Of a stretch of DNA of 31,354 nucleotides, positions 1 through 7,431 are shown one piece after another; the first letter of the stretch is position 1, and each line of letters starts with the position of its first letter. A program made the translations under genes and the position numbers. Source of the stretch: Ghiorsea sp. (GTDB taxonomy: Bacteria; Pseudomonadota; Zetaproteobacteria; Mariprofundales; Mariprofundaceae). The stretch spans positions 1-31,354 of the forward strand of contig JALUWH010000284.1 in the NCBI GenBank assembly GCA_027019685.1, given 5' to 3'. A model generated the notes under the pieces. It had not been told where the DNA came from. It did no database searches and saw nothing but the letters and a program-made list of their open reading frames with translations.

Positions 1-1
1 C

Positions 2-745
2 CCTAAGCAGGTTGATGAATTGATTACCAGCCTTGTTAAATCGGGTTCAATCAATGGTAGGTCTTTTGTTTTCCCTCGTGGTGTTAGTCGTAAAGTTAAA
101 GGCTTAGCATGTGTTAATGATACTCTTGGCAAAGATTTGCGTTTTATCTTTTACAATAAGTGTGAGGAAATGCTGCAACACCTAAAAATAGATAAAGACG
201 ATGTAGAACTTTGTCATTATCACGCAAAATTGATAAATGAAGCCTATGGTGTTTTAAGAGGTGAACTAAGCTTACGTTCCAGTTGGTTTAAGCGTAGAAA
301 ATCCAGTAATTTTTATAAGTTTTACAAAACTGGTCAAACTTTTGAAGCAGTCTATAATCGAACTGTTTTATCGATAGAGATTGGAGCAAGCAATATGAAT
401 GATAACAAATTAGAAAATCTTAAAACTAAAATACCTAAACATGTTCTTCCTACCTATATGATGTGGCTTGATGGTTTAAATATTGCACAAATTAAAACAG
501 TTCTTGGTGGTGGTGTACGCTCAAAGACTGCCGACCAAATGTACTGGAGACACTCTAAGCTTTTAAAGGATGACTTCGGCATTAATATCAAGGTGCGTCG
601 CATTGGTCAGGAAGCTAAAGTTAAATCTAATGTTGTCCCTATGCTTCGAGTTCTTGAAGCTACAGAAAAAGAAATCCCTCAATGGATGATAGACGAAGGT
701 CTGATTTATAAACCGAACAAACATCTTTTAACTGTGGTTAAATAG
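2..745 (+). CDS. Filamentous-phage-type replication protein (gpII/X-like), C-terminal part
   Basis: The reading frame is open from the first bases of the window, so the 5' end lies outside it; the in-window TTG at 20 need not be the start. About 248 residues are visible. The last third has the layout I associate with the C-terminus of inovirus gpII/X replication initiators: LPTYMMWLDG, a variable loop, then MYWRHSKLLKDDFGINI. This resembles the family pattern of an aromatic/Leu-rich WxxG segment followed by FYRHRxxLLxxGIDI. Such proteins nick double-stranded phage DNA to start rolling-circle replication; the nicking domain would lie in the missing N-terminal part. Codon use is AT-rich. The 3' end overlaps the end of the opposing gene by 18 bases. 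The dif-like site about 610 bases downstream supports a prophage reading. Family assignment is by pattern only. Confidence 0.6.
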   Translation, partial: PKQVDELITSLVKSGSINGRSFVFPRGVSRKVKGLACVNDTLGKDLRFIFYNKCEEMLQHLKIDKDDVELCHYHAKLINEAYGVLRGELSLRSSWFKRRKSSNFYKFYKTGQTFEAVYNRTVLSIEIGASNMNDNKLENLKTKIPKHVLPTYMMWLDGLNIAQIKTVLGGGVRSKTADQMYWRHSKLLKDDFGINIKVRRIGQEAKVKSNVVPMLRVLEATEKEIPQWMIDEGLIYKPNKHLLTVVK

Positions 746-1285
746 TTTTATTTGATTTTTAATGTGCATTTTTTTTAATATGTTAGAAAGAGTAGGGGGC
801 TTTATTCCAAAGTATTGTGCTACTATCTTCTTTTGTGCTCCACTATTTACCATTGTATATATGCGATTGTTTCGTGCTTCAATCTTCTTTTTATTATATA
901 ATTTTTTTCCAAGGGCTTGATAACTTTTTATAGTTTCACTGTCTTTGTATTTGCTGACTGCAGTCAGAAAATACATCTGTGCTTTAACCCCATGTTTTAA
1001 TTTGATTTTGTGACTATATAAACTGAATAAATTGTAAGTTATTTCCCAATTCTTTAAATTATCGCGTTGTTTTGCTGCCTTGGCTCGGGAAATTTTTTCA
1101 AAATTTTTGTTGTGTTTTAGATGTGTTTTTGTTTGTTGGTTCAGAAAATTGAACATTGAATTTAAGACTTCAATTTGATTGTTTGAGAAATGTATTTTTA
1201 TTTCTCCACCGTGAAAGGTTGGTTTGTAATCAATTTTTAAAACATCATTTTCATGCTGTGAAATAGTGTTTTTTTTTCTTGTCAT
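728..1285 (-). CDS. Small basic protein with C-terminal helix-turn-helix, probable prophage gene
   Basis: A 185-residue, Lys/Asn-rich protein that I do not recognise as a named family. The C-terminal part (about residues 140-175) reads MVNSGAQKKIVAQYFGI followed by KPPTLSNILKKMHI, a typical helix-turn-helix of the Hin/resolvase or regulator type, so DNA binding is likely. The N-terminal half has no motif I can name. It is very AT-rich, like the replication gene it converges on, and lies between that gene and the dif-like site, so it is probably part of the same integrated element. A phage repressor or another host-interaction regulator is possible but is inference only. Confidence 0.6.
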   Translation of the reverse strand: MTRKKNTISQHENDVLKIDYKPTFHGGEIKIHFSNNQIEVLNSMFNFLNQQTKTHLKHNKNFEKISRAKAAKQRDNLKNWEITYNLFSLYSHKIKLKHGVKAQMYFLTAVSKYKDSETIKSYQALGKKLYNKKKIEARNNRIYTMVNSGAQKKIVAQYFGIKPPTLSNILKKMHIKNQIKLFNHS

Positions 1286-1356
1286 TTCTTAACCCCAAAA
1301 CCCCGAAATTGAGAAAGAAAAATAGATATTTTAATTGTCTAATCAAGCCCGAAAAA

Positions 1357-1384
1357 ATGTCGCATAATATATATTATGTTACAT
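1357..1384 (+). other. Candidate dif site (XerC/XerD recombination site), likely prophage attachment boundary
   Basis: A 28-base site with the architecture of proteobacterial dif: left (XerC-side) arm ATGTCGCATAA at 1357-1367, 6-base centre TATATA at 1368-1373, right (XerD-side) arm TTATGTTACAT at 1374-1384. Recalling the E. coli dif arms GGTGCGCATAA and TTATGTTAAAT, the right arm matches at 10 of 11 positions and the left arm has the invariant CGCATAA. The site lies between an inovirus-like replication gene and chromosomal genes, 38 bases past the stop of the glycosyltransferase gene. This is the arrangement expected when a filamentous phage integrates at dif with host Xer recombinases, as CTXphi does. 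Whether this copy is the native dif or an att hybrid cannot be told from one end. Confidence 0.75.
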
Positions 1385-1422
1385 TTATGGCGTGTATTTT
1401 ATAAGGTACCACAATGATGGCA

Positions 1423-2019
1423 TTACCATGTATTTGTCGGTGCTCGTTTTAAGTCTTCAGCATAATCTAAATCAAATGACATATCTAAAGCTTTAACACT
1501 TAGACCTAACCGACTGATATTACTTATTGTTTTGTCAAAAACCGTACTTGAACCCCAATCAATATCATCAAAAATACTTGGTGAATAATTTGCCATAGCT
1601 ATCAGGTCGTAACCGCCATCTTCAACTGGTCCGATAACCACATCATGATTGTTAAGTGCGGCCATTGCCTGCTGGTAACGCCCAATGTTTACGTGAGGTG
1701 AATCAGTCCCAAGAAACATGATAGGCCTGCTTTCACCCTTAAAAGAAGCTGCAGCTAAAGATTGAAGCCGTTGCCCTAGATCACCTAAGCCTTGATGTTG
1801 CAACTGGCAAGCATGCTCCTGTTGCAGTCTTTGGAAAAACTGATGCTCAATATCATCTACGGCCAACCATACATCATCGAAGATGCTGCAAACCTTTGTC
1901 ACAACGACCTCCGTCATCTGCTTGTGTAACGTGGCGGCTTGCTCTGCAGTATACCTAGGCATCAGCCTAGTTTTTACCTTACCAGCAATAGGTGCTTTAG
2001 ATAAAACAATAACGCGCAT
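1423..2019 (-). CDS. TIGR04282-type (DUF2064) glycosyltransferase/nucleotidyltransferase-fold protein
   Basis: 198 residues with a GT-A/nucleotidyltransferase fold. The N-terminus, MRVIVLSKAPIAGKVKTRLM, is the family signature. A mid-protein FLGTDSPHV segment supplies the DxD-like acidic site, and GPVEDGGYDLIAM follows about 30 residues later. NCBI family models call such proteins 'arsenosugar biosynthesis glycosyltransferase' on the basis of gene neighbourhood; the reaction has not been shown for this protein. It is the last gene of a leftward three-gene operon. Its ATG overlaps the TAA of the upstream glycosyltransferase gene (TAATG), inside a perfect 10-base tandem duplication, which indicates translational coupling. 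Its 3' end is followed after 38 bases by the dif-like site. Confidence 0.85.
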   Translation of the reverse strand: MRVIVLSKAPIAGKVKTRLMPRYTAEQAATLHKQMTEVVVTKVCSIFDDVWLAVDDIEHQFFQRLQQEHACQLQHQGLGDLGQRLQSLAAASFKGESRPIMFLGTDSPHVNIGRYQQAMAALNNHDVVIGPVEDGGYDLIAMANYSPSIFDDIDWGSSTVFDKTISNISRLGLSVKALDMSFDLDYAEDLKRAPTNTW

Positions 2020-2030
2020 TAACGCGCATT
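2011..2030. repeat. 10-bp perfect tandem duplication at a gene junction
   Basis: AACGCGCATT occurs twice in a row. It covers the TAATG stop/start overlap of the two leftward glycosyltransferase genes, so it encodes the last residues of one (RNAR, stop) and the first residues of the next (MRV). This looks like a slipped-strand duplication that may have created or shifted the junction. Confidence 0.85.
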
Positions 2031-2720
2031 CCTATACATTTTGACAAGCTTTTCTGGCTCTATACCCAACCAATATAAAAGGCGTAATTTCCACATCAGG
2101 ACTACTGTTTTCATAATGCCATGTTTCTCCCAACGGCGACTTGAGGTTGTTAGCGTATCTTTCAGGCATGCAACATGTCCGATAGTCCTAAGCTTCTTGC
2201 TCAAGGCTACATCTTCCATTAAAGCCAACTCAGGAAAACCACCGACATTCTCAAAAACATGCCTAGAAACAAAAATTGCCTGGTCTCCCGTGCTTACCTT
2301 AGTTAAACAAGACCTAAGGTTTATAAAAAAGCTTATAATTCGGTAGCTTATATTGTGTCCTGACAAACATATATTAAACCGACCCGATAGAGAGCCCTGA
2401 CTATAAGTTTTTTTGATGTTCGAGATATTACTTGAACTAATCGATGTATCTATATGTAAAAAAAGGATAATATCAGATTTAGTATTTTTCGCACCTTTAT
2501 TCATTTGTTTAGCACGCCCCAGCTCTGAGTTTAAACATTTAAAACCAGCATCAAGAATTAGACGTTTTGTTTTGTCGGTTGAACCACCATCTACAAACAC
2601 CAACTCATCAGTGGCGTCTAGTTCAAGACGTTGTATTCTTTTGATAGCATGAGCCAGTGTTTTTTCCTCATTAAAAACAGGAATCACAATGGCAAGGCTG
2701 GGTAAGTTTTGATCTGACAA
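2019..2720 (-). CDS. TIGR04283-type family 2 glycosyltransferase
   Basis: A family 2 (GT-A) glycosyltransferase. Visible motifs in order: SLAIVIPVFNEEKTLAHAI, FVDGGSTDKTKRLI, ILFLHIDTSI (the DxD-type metal/sugar-nucleotide site), then TGDQAIFVSRHVFENVGGFP and LMEDVALSKKL, typical of the TIGR04283 group. That family is named for arsenosugar neighbourhoods; its acceptor is unknown. The frame extends to 2810 inside the upstream ATP-grasp gene, but the residues there look non-native. I prefer the TTG at 2720, which starts one base after the ATP-grasp stop and leaves only a short lead before the first beta-strand, giving 233 residues. The start is uncertain because the ribosome-binding site is weak. 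The C-terminal segment has a hydrophobic stretch (VVLMWKLRLLYWLGI) that may touch the membrane. Confidence 0.85.
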   Translation of the reverse strand: MSDQNLPSLAIVIPVFNEEKTLAHAIKRIQRLELDATDELVFVDGGSTDKTKRLILDAGFKCLNSELGRAKQMNKGAKNTKSDIILFLHIDTSISSSNISNIKKTYSQGSLSGRFNICLSGHNISYRIISFFINLRSCLTKVSTGDQAIFVSRHVFENVGGFPELALMEDVALSKKLRTIGHVACLKDTLTTSSRRWEKHGIMKTVVLMWKLRLLYWLGIEPEKLVKMYRNAR

Positions 2721-2721
2721 G

Positions 2722-3783
2722 TTATGCGCCCACGACAATCGGAGTCCAACCACTCCCCTCTTCTCTAAAGTTGGTAATTTGACCACGCCATGCGCGCCCA
2801 GCCATAGCAATTAAACGCTCACCATGCATATAAAGTCGAATATCAAATTTATAAGACACATCACCAATCTGAATTAAACTTGGCGGCACTAGCTTCTGCA
2901 TCACTGTGGATGAAGTTTCCAATGCATCAAAGCGTTTGCGGCTCATGCCTTTGCCCAATAAAACACCCTTTCCACCATGACGTGCTGCAGGTTTAAATAC
3001 CCACTGCTTACGTGTTTGCCAAGCTTGGTCTTTATCGTATTCTGAAAGTACATGTGTTTCTGGCACAACATGTCGAAACAAATTCAAAACTTCAGTGTGA
3101 ACACAAGATTCAAGTAAACCATCACGCCACCAATCTACCATGCGGTTTTTATCACCAATTAAGGCATAACTTCGTGGATATGGGTTAAGCGCAACTTGTT
3201 TATTCATAAATGCTTGGCGAATATGCTGCATAGGCTCTGATTCCAAGTAAAAATCTGTATGACGATTGTAAATCATATCAATTTTCATGCCTTGCACATA
3301 CAAACCATCAGCCTGTAACTTAAGGTCTTGTGGGCTAACCAAGCTAACTTTATGACCATTTGATTCTAACAATGAAGCATACGCTTGCATTTCTGGGTAC
3401 ATATATTGCTGATTAATATTATCGTCCATAATTGCAATGTGCTGCCATGATGCTTCAAACATACCCAATAAACGAGATTGTAAATCACTAGGCAGTTCAG
3501 GGTGTGAACATTGAGGAATCCAACCATCATCTTTTTCCCATAAACCGCCTGCATTATTATTGATTTCTATCAATTTTGGACCTGTATCGTTTAGATGGAA
3601 ATCATAGCCCATTAATATGGATGGATTTTCAGATACAATTTTTGCTGTTTCAGGCAGTTTTTCTGCTAATAAAGCAAGATACGTTGGGTTGCTTTTTAAT
3701 TGATATGCAGCTCTGGCAAAGGAAAGCATAGTCTGAAAGTCATGTTGAGAAATGGAAACGGGTGTTTTAGTAGCTAAAGTCAT
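2722..3783 (-). CDS. ATP-grasp-type ligase-like protein of unknown substrate
   Basis: 353 residues from the ATG at 3783, which is preceded by a G-rich ribosome-binding stretch; the frame continues to a TTG at 3801. The N-terminal half has YDFHLNDTGPKLIEINNNAG, an acidic/Asn-rich segment. The C-terminal half has KQWVFKPAARHGGKGVLLGK, the Lys- and Gly-rich nucleotide-binding strand typical of ATP-grasp enzymes, followed by MQKLVPP and FDIRLYMHGERLIAMAGRAW (the metal-binding D/R region). Such enzymes join a carboxylate to an amine or thiol with ATP. The substrate cannot be read from the sequence. It is the first gene of a leftward operon with two glycosyltransferases and starts only 46 bases from the divergent rlmN, so the two operons must share a control region. 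Confidence 0.75.
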   Translation of the reverse strand: MTLATKTPVSISQHDFQTMLSFARAAYQLKSNPTYLALLAEKLPETAKIVSENPSILMGYDFHLNDTGPKLIEINNNAGGLWEKDDGWIPQCSHPELPSDLQSRLLGMFEASWQHIAIMDDNINQQYMYPEMQAYASLLESNGHKVSLVSPQDLKLQADGLYVQGMKIDMIYNRHTDFYLESEPMQHIRQAFMNKQVALNPYPRSYALIGDKNRMVDWWRDGLLESCVHTEVLNLFRHVVPETHVLSEYDKDQAWQTRKQWVFKPAARHGGKGVLLGKGMSRKRFDALETSSTVMQKLVPPSLIQIGDVSYKFDIRLYMHGERLIAMAGRAWRGQITNFREEGSGWTPIVVGA

Positions 3784-3829
3784 GCGCCCCACCCTACCCA
3801 AATTTTAAGTTGCCGCTAATATCCATGCC

Positions 3830-4891
3830 ATGAATGATTTATCACTTGCCAGCATCACTTTAGAAACACTACAAAAGTGTATGAAAACATGGGGACTTCC
3901 TGCATTTCGTGCCAAACAAGTATTGGATTGGCGCAACAAAGGTGTGCTTGATTTAACCGACATGAAAAATATCCCAAATCAAGTTAAAGTGATACTTGAA
4001 GAAAAGATACAAGCACAAGCTTTACAATTGGTTAGCAAACAAAAATCAAGTGATGGTACACGTAAATATTTATTTGCTTTAAACCGCGAAGGGCAAGCCA
4101 AAAAACATATTGAAACCGTGCTTATCCCTGAAGAAAACCGAGGTACTGTTTGTATATCATCTCAAGCTGGCTGTGTATTGGATTGTCCGTTTTGTCATAC
4201 AGGTACGCAGAAATTTGAAGGGAACTTAACACCTGCTGAAATTGTCGCCCAAGTTTTGGCAGTCAAACAAGATTTGTTGAATGACCCCATGCTTGAGGGT
4301 TTGCATAACCAAGTGACGCATATTGTATATATGGGTATGGGTGAGCCGCTTGCCAATGAAACTGCAGTCTTTGATTCATTGGGCTTACTCATGGCAGAAG
4401 ACTACCTGCATTTATCACGGCGTAGAATTACGCTTTCGACTTCAGGGCTAGTACCACAAATTGAACGCTTGGGCAGAGAAGCTCCTGTTAATTTAGCCAT
4501 TTCTTTGCATACAGCCATCAATGATTTACGAGATACACTTGTACCCATCAATCAAAAACACGATTTACAAAAACTACGTAAATGCCTCAATACTTATCCT
4601 TTGGCAAAAAAACGACATATCACTTTGGAATATGTCATGCTGGCAGGTGTGAATGATGATGATGAAGCTTTAAAGGCATTGATTCATTTTGTGAACCCAG
4701 AACGTGAACGTGTGAACTTGATTCGGTTTAATACTTATCCAGGAAGTGCTTACCAAGGTTCCTCTAGTGAAGTGGTAGATAAATTTGCAAAGGGCTTGAT
4801 TTCTAAAGGAATTCGTGCAACGGTAAGGCGGTCTCGTGGGGATGACATTATGGCGGCTTGTGGTCAACTCAAAACAGCTAAGCAATCATAA
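3830..4891 (+). CDS. rlmN: Dual-specificity 23S rRNA/tRNA adenine-2 methyltransferase RlmN
   Basis: A radical-SAM methylsynthase that methylates C2 of A2503 in 23S rRNA and A37 of some tRNAs. The 353-residue length fits the family. The CX3CX2C [4Fe-4S] motif is at C115, C119 and C122 (GCVLDCPFCHTG). The glycine-rich SAM segment VYMGMGEPLAN and LSTSGLVPQIERL follow, and the second catalytic Cys is C344 in IMAACGQL near the C-terminus. It heads a rightward operon; mtnP starts 18 bases after its stop. In gammaproteobacteria rlmN usually sits directly before pilF and rodZ, so the order here is the same with mtnP inserted. RlmN releases 5'-deoxyadenosine, which a neighbouring MTA phosphorylase might help remove (inference). 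Confidence 0.95.
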   Translation: MNDLSLASITLETLQKCMKTWGLPAFRAKQVLDWRNKGVLDLTDMKNIPNQVKVILEEKIQAQALQLVSKQKSSDGTRKYLFALNREGQAKKHIETVLIPEENRGTVCISSQAGCVLDCPFCHTGTQKFEGNLTPAEIVAQVLAVKQDLLNDPMLEGLHNQVTHIVYMGMGEPLANETAVFDSLGLLMAEDYLHLSRRRITLSTSGLVPQIERLGREAPVNLAISLHTAINDLRDTLVPINQKHDLQKLRKCLNTYPLAKKRHITLEYVMLAGVNDDDEALKALIHFVNPERERVNLIRFNTYPGSAYQGSSSEVVDKFAKGLISKGIRATVRRSRGDDIMAACGQLKTAKQS

Positions 4892-4909
4892 CAAGAGGAA
4901 GAAGACACA

Positions 4910-5770
4910 ATGCAACAACGTACAGCAATCATTGGTGGCAGCGGTTTGTATCAAATGGAAGGCATTGAAGTGCTTGATGAATTGGACATTGATACACCAT
5001 ATGGTAAACCATCAGATACCTTAACTTTAGCAAAAATTCATGGGCAAGAGGTTGTTTTTTTACCAAGACATGGAAAAATGCATAGTATTCCACCCCATAA
5101 AATCAATTATCGCGCTAATATTTATGCCCTAAAGCTTGCAGGTGCATCACAAATTATATCTGTTTCTGCAGTGGGTTCATTGCGTGAAGATATTGCACCC
5201 GGTGATTTTGTGATTGTTGACCAATTTGTGGATAGAACGCGTGAGCGTGCTTCAACTTATTTTGATGGCCCTATTGTTGCCCATGTTTCTCTGGCTGACC
5301 CCGTTTGTGCATCGCTACGCAGCCAACTGCAACAAGCTTGTGAGCAGCAACACATCACAACTCATAACAAAGGCACATACATGGTGATGCAAGGTCCACA
5401 GTTTTCAACGAGAGCGGAGTCAAATTTATACCGAAGTTGGGGTATGGATGTGATAGGTATGACCAATATGCCTGAAGCCAAACTCGCACGCGAAGCTGAG
5501 ATATGCTATGCTACTGTTGCCATGTGTACGGATTATGATTGTTGGCATGAAAATGAAGATGATGTGTCTGTATCCAATGTTTTGGAAGTGATGCAAAGTA
5601 ATGTGGAGAAAGTTAAAATGATGTTAGACACCTTTTTTAAGCGTGGTTGTAATTATACAACAACTTGTGTTTGTCACCAAGCATTGCAACATGGTATTTT
5701 TGCAGACTTAAAGGCGCAAGATGATGATGCTTTACGCTCTATTCATGCTTTGGTGAAACGTTTTCTATGA
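4910..5770 (+). CDS. mtnP: S-methyl-5'-thioadenosine phosphorylase
   Basis: 286 residues, a PNP/MTAP-family phosphorolytic enzyme that splits methylthioadenosine into adenine and 5-methylthioribose-1-phosphate. The phosphate-binding GGSGLYQ is at the N-terminus, followed by LPRHGK, and by MQGPQFSTRAES and GMTNMPEAKLAREAE around the ribose site. The base-binding TDYDCWHENE matches the TDYDCW of human MTAP as I remember it, which favours MTA over guanosine/inosine substrates. A clear AGAGGAAG ribosome-binding site precedes the ATG. The stop overlaps the start of the pilW-like gene (ATGA), so translation is coupled. Relatives of this enzyme also occur in arsenosugar-type clusters, and TIGR04282/04283 genes sit just across the divergent junction. 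Confidence 0.93.
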   Translation: MQQRTAIIGGSGLYQMEGIEVLDELDIDTPYGKPSDTLTLAKIHGQEVVFLPRHGKMHSIPPHKINYRANIYALKLAGASQIISVSAVGSLREDIAPGDFVIVDQFVDRTRERASTYFDGPIVAHVSLADPVCASLRSQLQQACEQQHITTHNKGTYMVMQGPQFSTRAESNLYRSWGMDVIGMTNMPEAKLAREAEICYATVAMCTDYDCWHENEDDVSVSNVLEVMQSNVEKVKMMLDTFFKRGCNYTTTCVCHQALQHGIFADLKAQDDDALRSIHALVKRFL

Positions 5771-6531
5771 AATTACCTTATATTTTTATCCTGTGTGTCG
5801 CACTTACCTTATCAGCCTGCCAAAGTAGTGGCGTTCAAAAACAAAATGAAGATGATGTCACTAAGCGCGCCTCTTTACACTACAGCCTTGGTATCGATGC
5901 GCTACATAAAGGGTTTATCCCTAAAGCTTTTGAGGAGCTTATGCTTGCTGATAGTATTGATCCCAAAAATGCAGCAACCTTGGATGCTATTGCCTATTCT
6001 TGGCGTTTGCGCGGCAACCTAAAAGAAGCTAAAAAGTATTACCAACGTGCTATTCGTTATAACCCCGCACCTGCAACATATAATAACTATGGTAGTTTAT
6101 TGGTTGAAATGGGGGAATATAAAGAAGCGGTTAAACAACTTAAACTTGCATTGGATGACCCGCGTTATAATAAACAAGACTTAGCATTTACCAACTTAGG
6201 TGATGCTTATGTTGGTTTACAAGATTATGAAAGTGCTATTGCAGCTTATCGTAAAGCGCAGCTTATTGCGCCAAGATGGACTTACCCTAAACTACGCGAA
6301 GCTTCAGCCTATGTAGCCATGAAACGACCTAATTATGCGCAAGCACTTTATGAAACAATTTTACGCAGTGAGCCTACAAATCAACAAGCATTGCAAGGGT
6401 TAATGGCTCTTTTACAGAAGAAAGGTGAAACGACTGCAATCAAGAACCACTTGCGAACATTTATTAAACATACAAAAGACCCTTTACAAAAAGCTTGGGC
6501 AAAAGACGAACTAGCGCAGTTGCAGAAGTAG
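5767..6531 (+). CDS. pilW: TPR lipoprotein, type IV pilus biogenesis PilW/PilF-like
   Basis: 254 residues. The N-terminus is a lipoprotein signal peptide ending in the lipobox LSAC (Cys about residue 18), so the protein should be lipid-anchored, probably in the outer membrane. The rest is a run of tetratricopeptide repeats (for example ASLHYSLGIDALHKGFIPKA, then AATLDAIAYSWRLRGNLKEA, then LAFTNLGDAYVGLQDYESAI). This matches PilW/PilF pilotins, which help the PilQ secretin assemble in type IV pilus systems. The position between rlmN (here via mtnP) and rodZ is the classical one for this gene. The ATG overlaps the mtnP stop as ATGA. No other pilus gene is in the window. Confidence 0.87.
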   Translation: MKLPYIFILCVALTLSACQSSGVQKQNEDDVTKRASLHYSLGIDALHKGFIPKAFEELMLADSIDPKNAATLDAIAYSWRLRGNLKEAKKYYQRAIRYNPAPATYNNYGSLLVEMGEYKEAVKQLKLALDDPRYNKQDLAFTNLGDAYVGLQDYESAIAAYRKAQLIAPRWTYPKLREASAYVAMKRPNYAQALYETILRSEPTNQQALQGLMALLQKKGETTAIKNHLRTFIKHTKDPLQKAWAKDELAQLQK

Positions 6532-6543
6532 CTGGAGGTCACA

Positions 6544-7431
6544 ATGGATACACAACAAAATGAAACTGATGATAACACCTTCGCCAAAGAAGCTATCATT
6601 TGTGAAGTTGGTGTTAAACTTGAAAAAGCAAGGCAAGCCAAAGGGTTAAGTAAAGAACAAGTTCTTAAAGAATTAAAATTTAATGCATCTTTTTTAGATG
6701 CTTTGGAAAGTGGTCAATGGTCTGAAATGCCAGGGGAAATATATGCTCTGGGTTTTTTAAGGCAGTATGCAGAGTTGCTAGGTGTAGATTTAAGCAACGA
6801 TATTGAGCGTATTAAAACAAACACTTATGAATTAACCACACCCCTCACCTATCCCGATGCACCCATTTCACCCAACCGGACTTGGGCAATGATTGCAGCA
6901 TTGTTGTTTATTCTTGGTATGATTATAAGCAATTTATTTAATACTGACAGTCCAGTTTCATCGAATAAAGTGAGTCAGCCTCTTAACTTAGCAACTGAAA
7001 CCAAGCAGAAAAAAATGCAAAATAATAGCGCAATTGTTGATGTGCATGTGAACACGCCATCAGCAGAACAAGTTCCACCAAGTGCCGAAAGCACAAGTAA
7101 TAACCTTAAACCGCTTAATGTAGAAAAGGGTAACAAGGACAAGATAACGGATACACAAAAAATACAAAACAGCCTCAAAGCGTTTACTTTTATTGCTGTC
7201 ACCGATGATGTATGGCTACAAATTTATGAGCAAAAACAAGGTAAAGAGCCCAAACTAAAACGTGAAGCTTTATTACGAGTTGGTCAAAGTTTTAGTTTGG
7301 ATAGTAGCACGGATTTACTCTTAACTTCAGGTAAACCCACTGCACTCAAAGTGTTGCGTGATGGTGAAGTTTTATATGATGTTGGCACATTAGGTGAAGA
7401 AGATAAAGTATTGAAATTGTTTAAACTTTAG
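6544..7431 (+). CDS. rodZ: RodZ-like cytoskeletal/HTH membrane protein
   Basis: 295 residues with the RodZ layout: a cytoplasmic helix-turn-helix domain (about residues 23-82, with LEKARQAKGLSKEQVLKELK and YALGFLRQYAELLGVD), a linker, one transmembrane helix (about 114-133, WAMIAALLFILGMIISNLF), a low-complexity Ser/Asn/Lys region, and a C-terminal DUF4115-type periplasmic beta domain (about 214-295). RodZ links MreB filaments to the wall-elongation machinery. A strong GGAGG ribosome-binding site lies 6 bases before the ATG. It is the last gene of the rlmN operon. Its end overlaps the end of the opposing rnc gene by 4 bases, with no separate terminator visible. Confidence 0.88.
   Translation: MDTQQNETDDNTFAKEAIICEVGVKLEKARQAKGLSKEQVLKELKFNASFLDALESGQWSEMPGEIYALGFLRQYAELLGVDLSNDIERIKTNTYELTTPLTYPDAPISPNRTWAMIAALLFILGMIISNLFNTDSPVSSNKVSQPLNLATETKQKKMQNNSAIVDVHVNTPSAEQVPPSAESTSNNLKPLNVEKGNKDKITDTQKIQNSLKAFTFIAVTDDVWLQIYEQKQGKEPKLKREALLRVGQSFSLDSSTDLLLTSGKPTALKVLRDGEVLYDVGTLGEEDKVLKLFKL

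Noticed and set aside
1364..1378. CATAAT...ATTATG palindrome as a simple transcription-factor operator
   Set aside because: The match to dif extends well beyond the palindrome, into the asymmetric XerD-side arm TTATGTTACAT.
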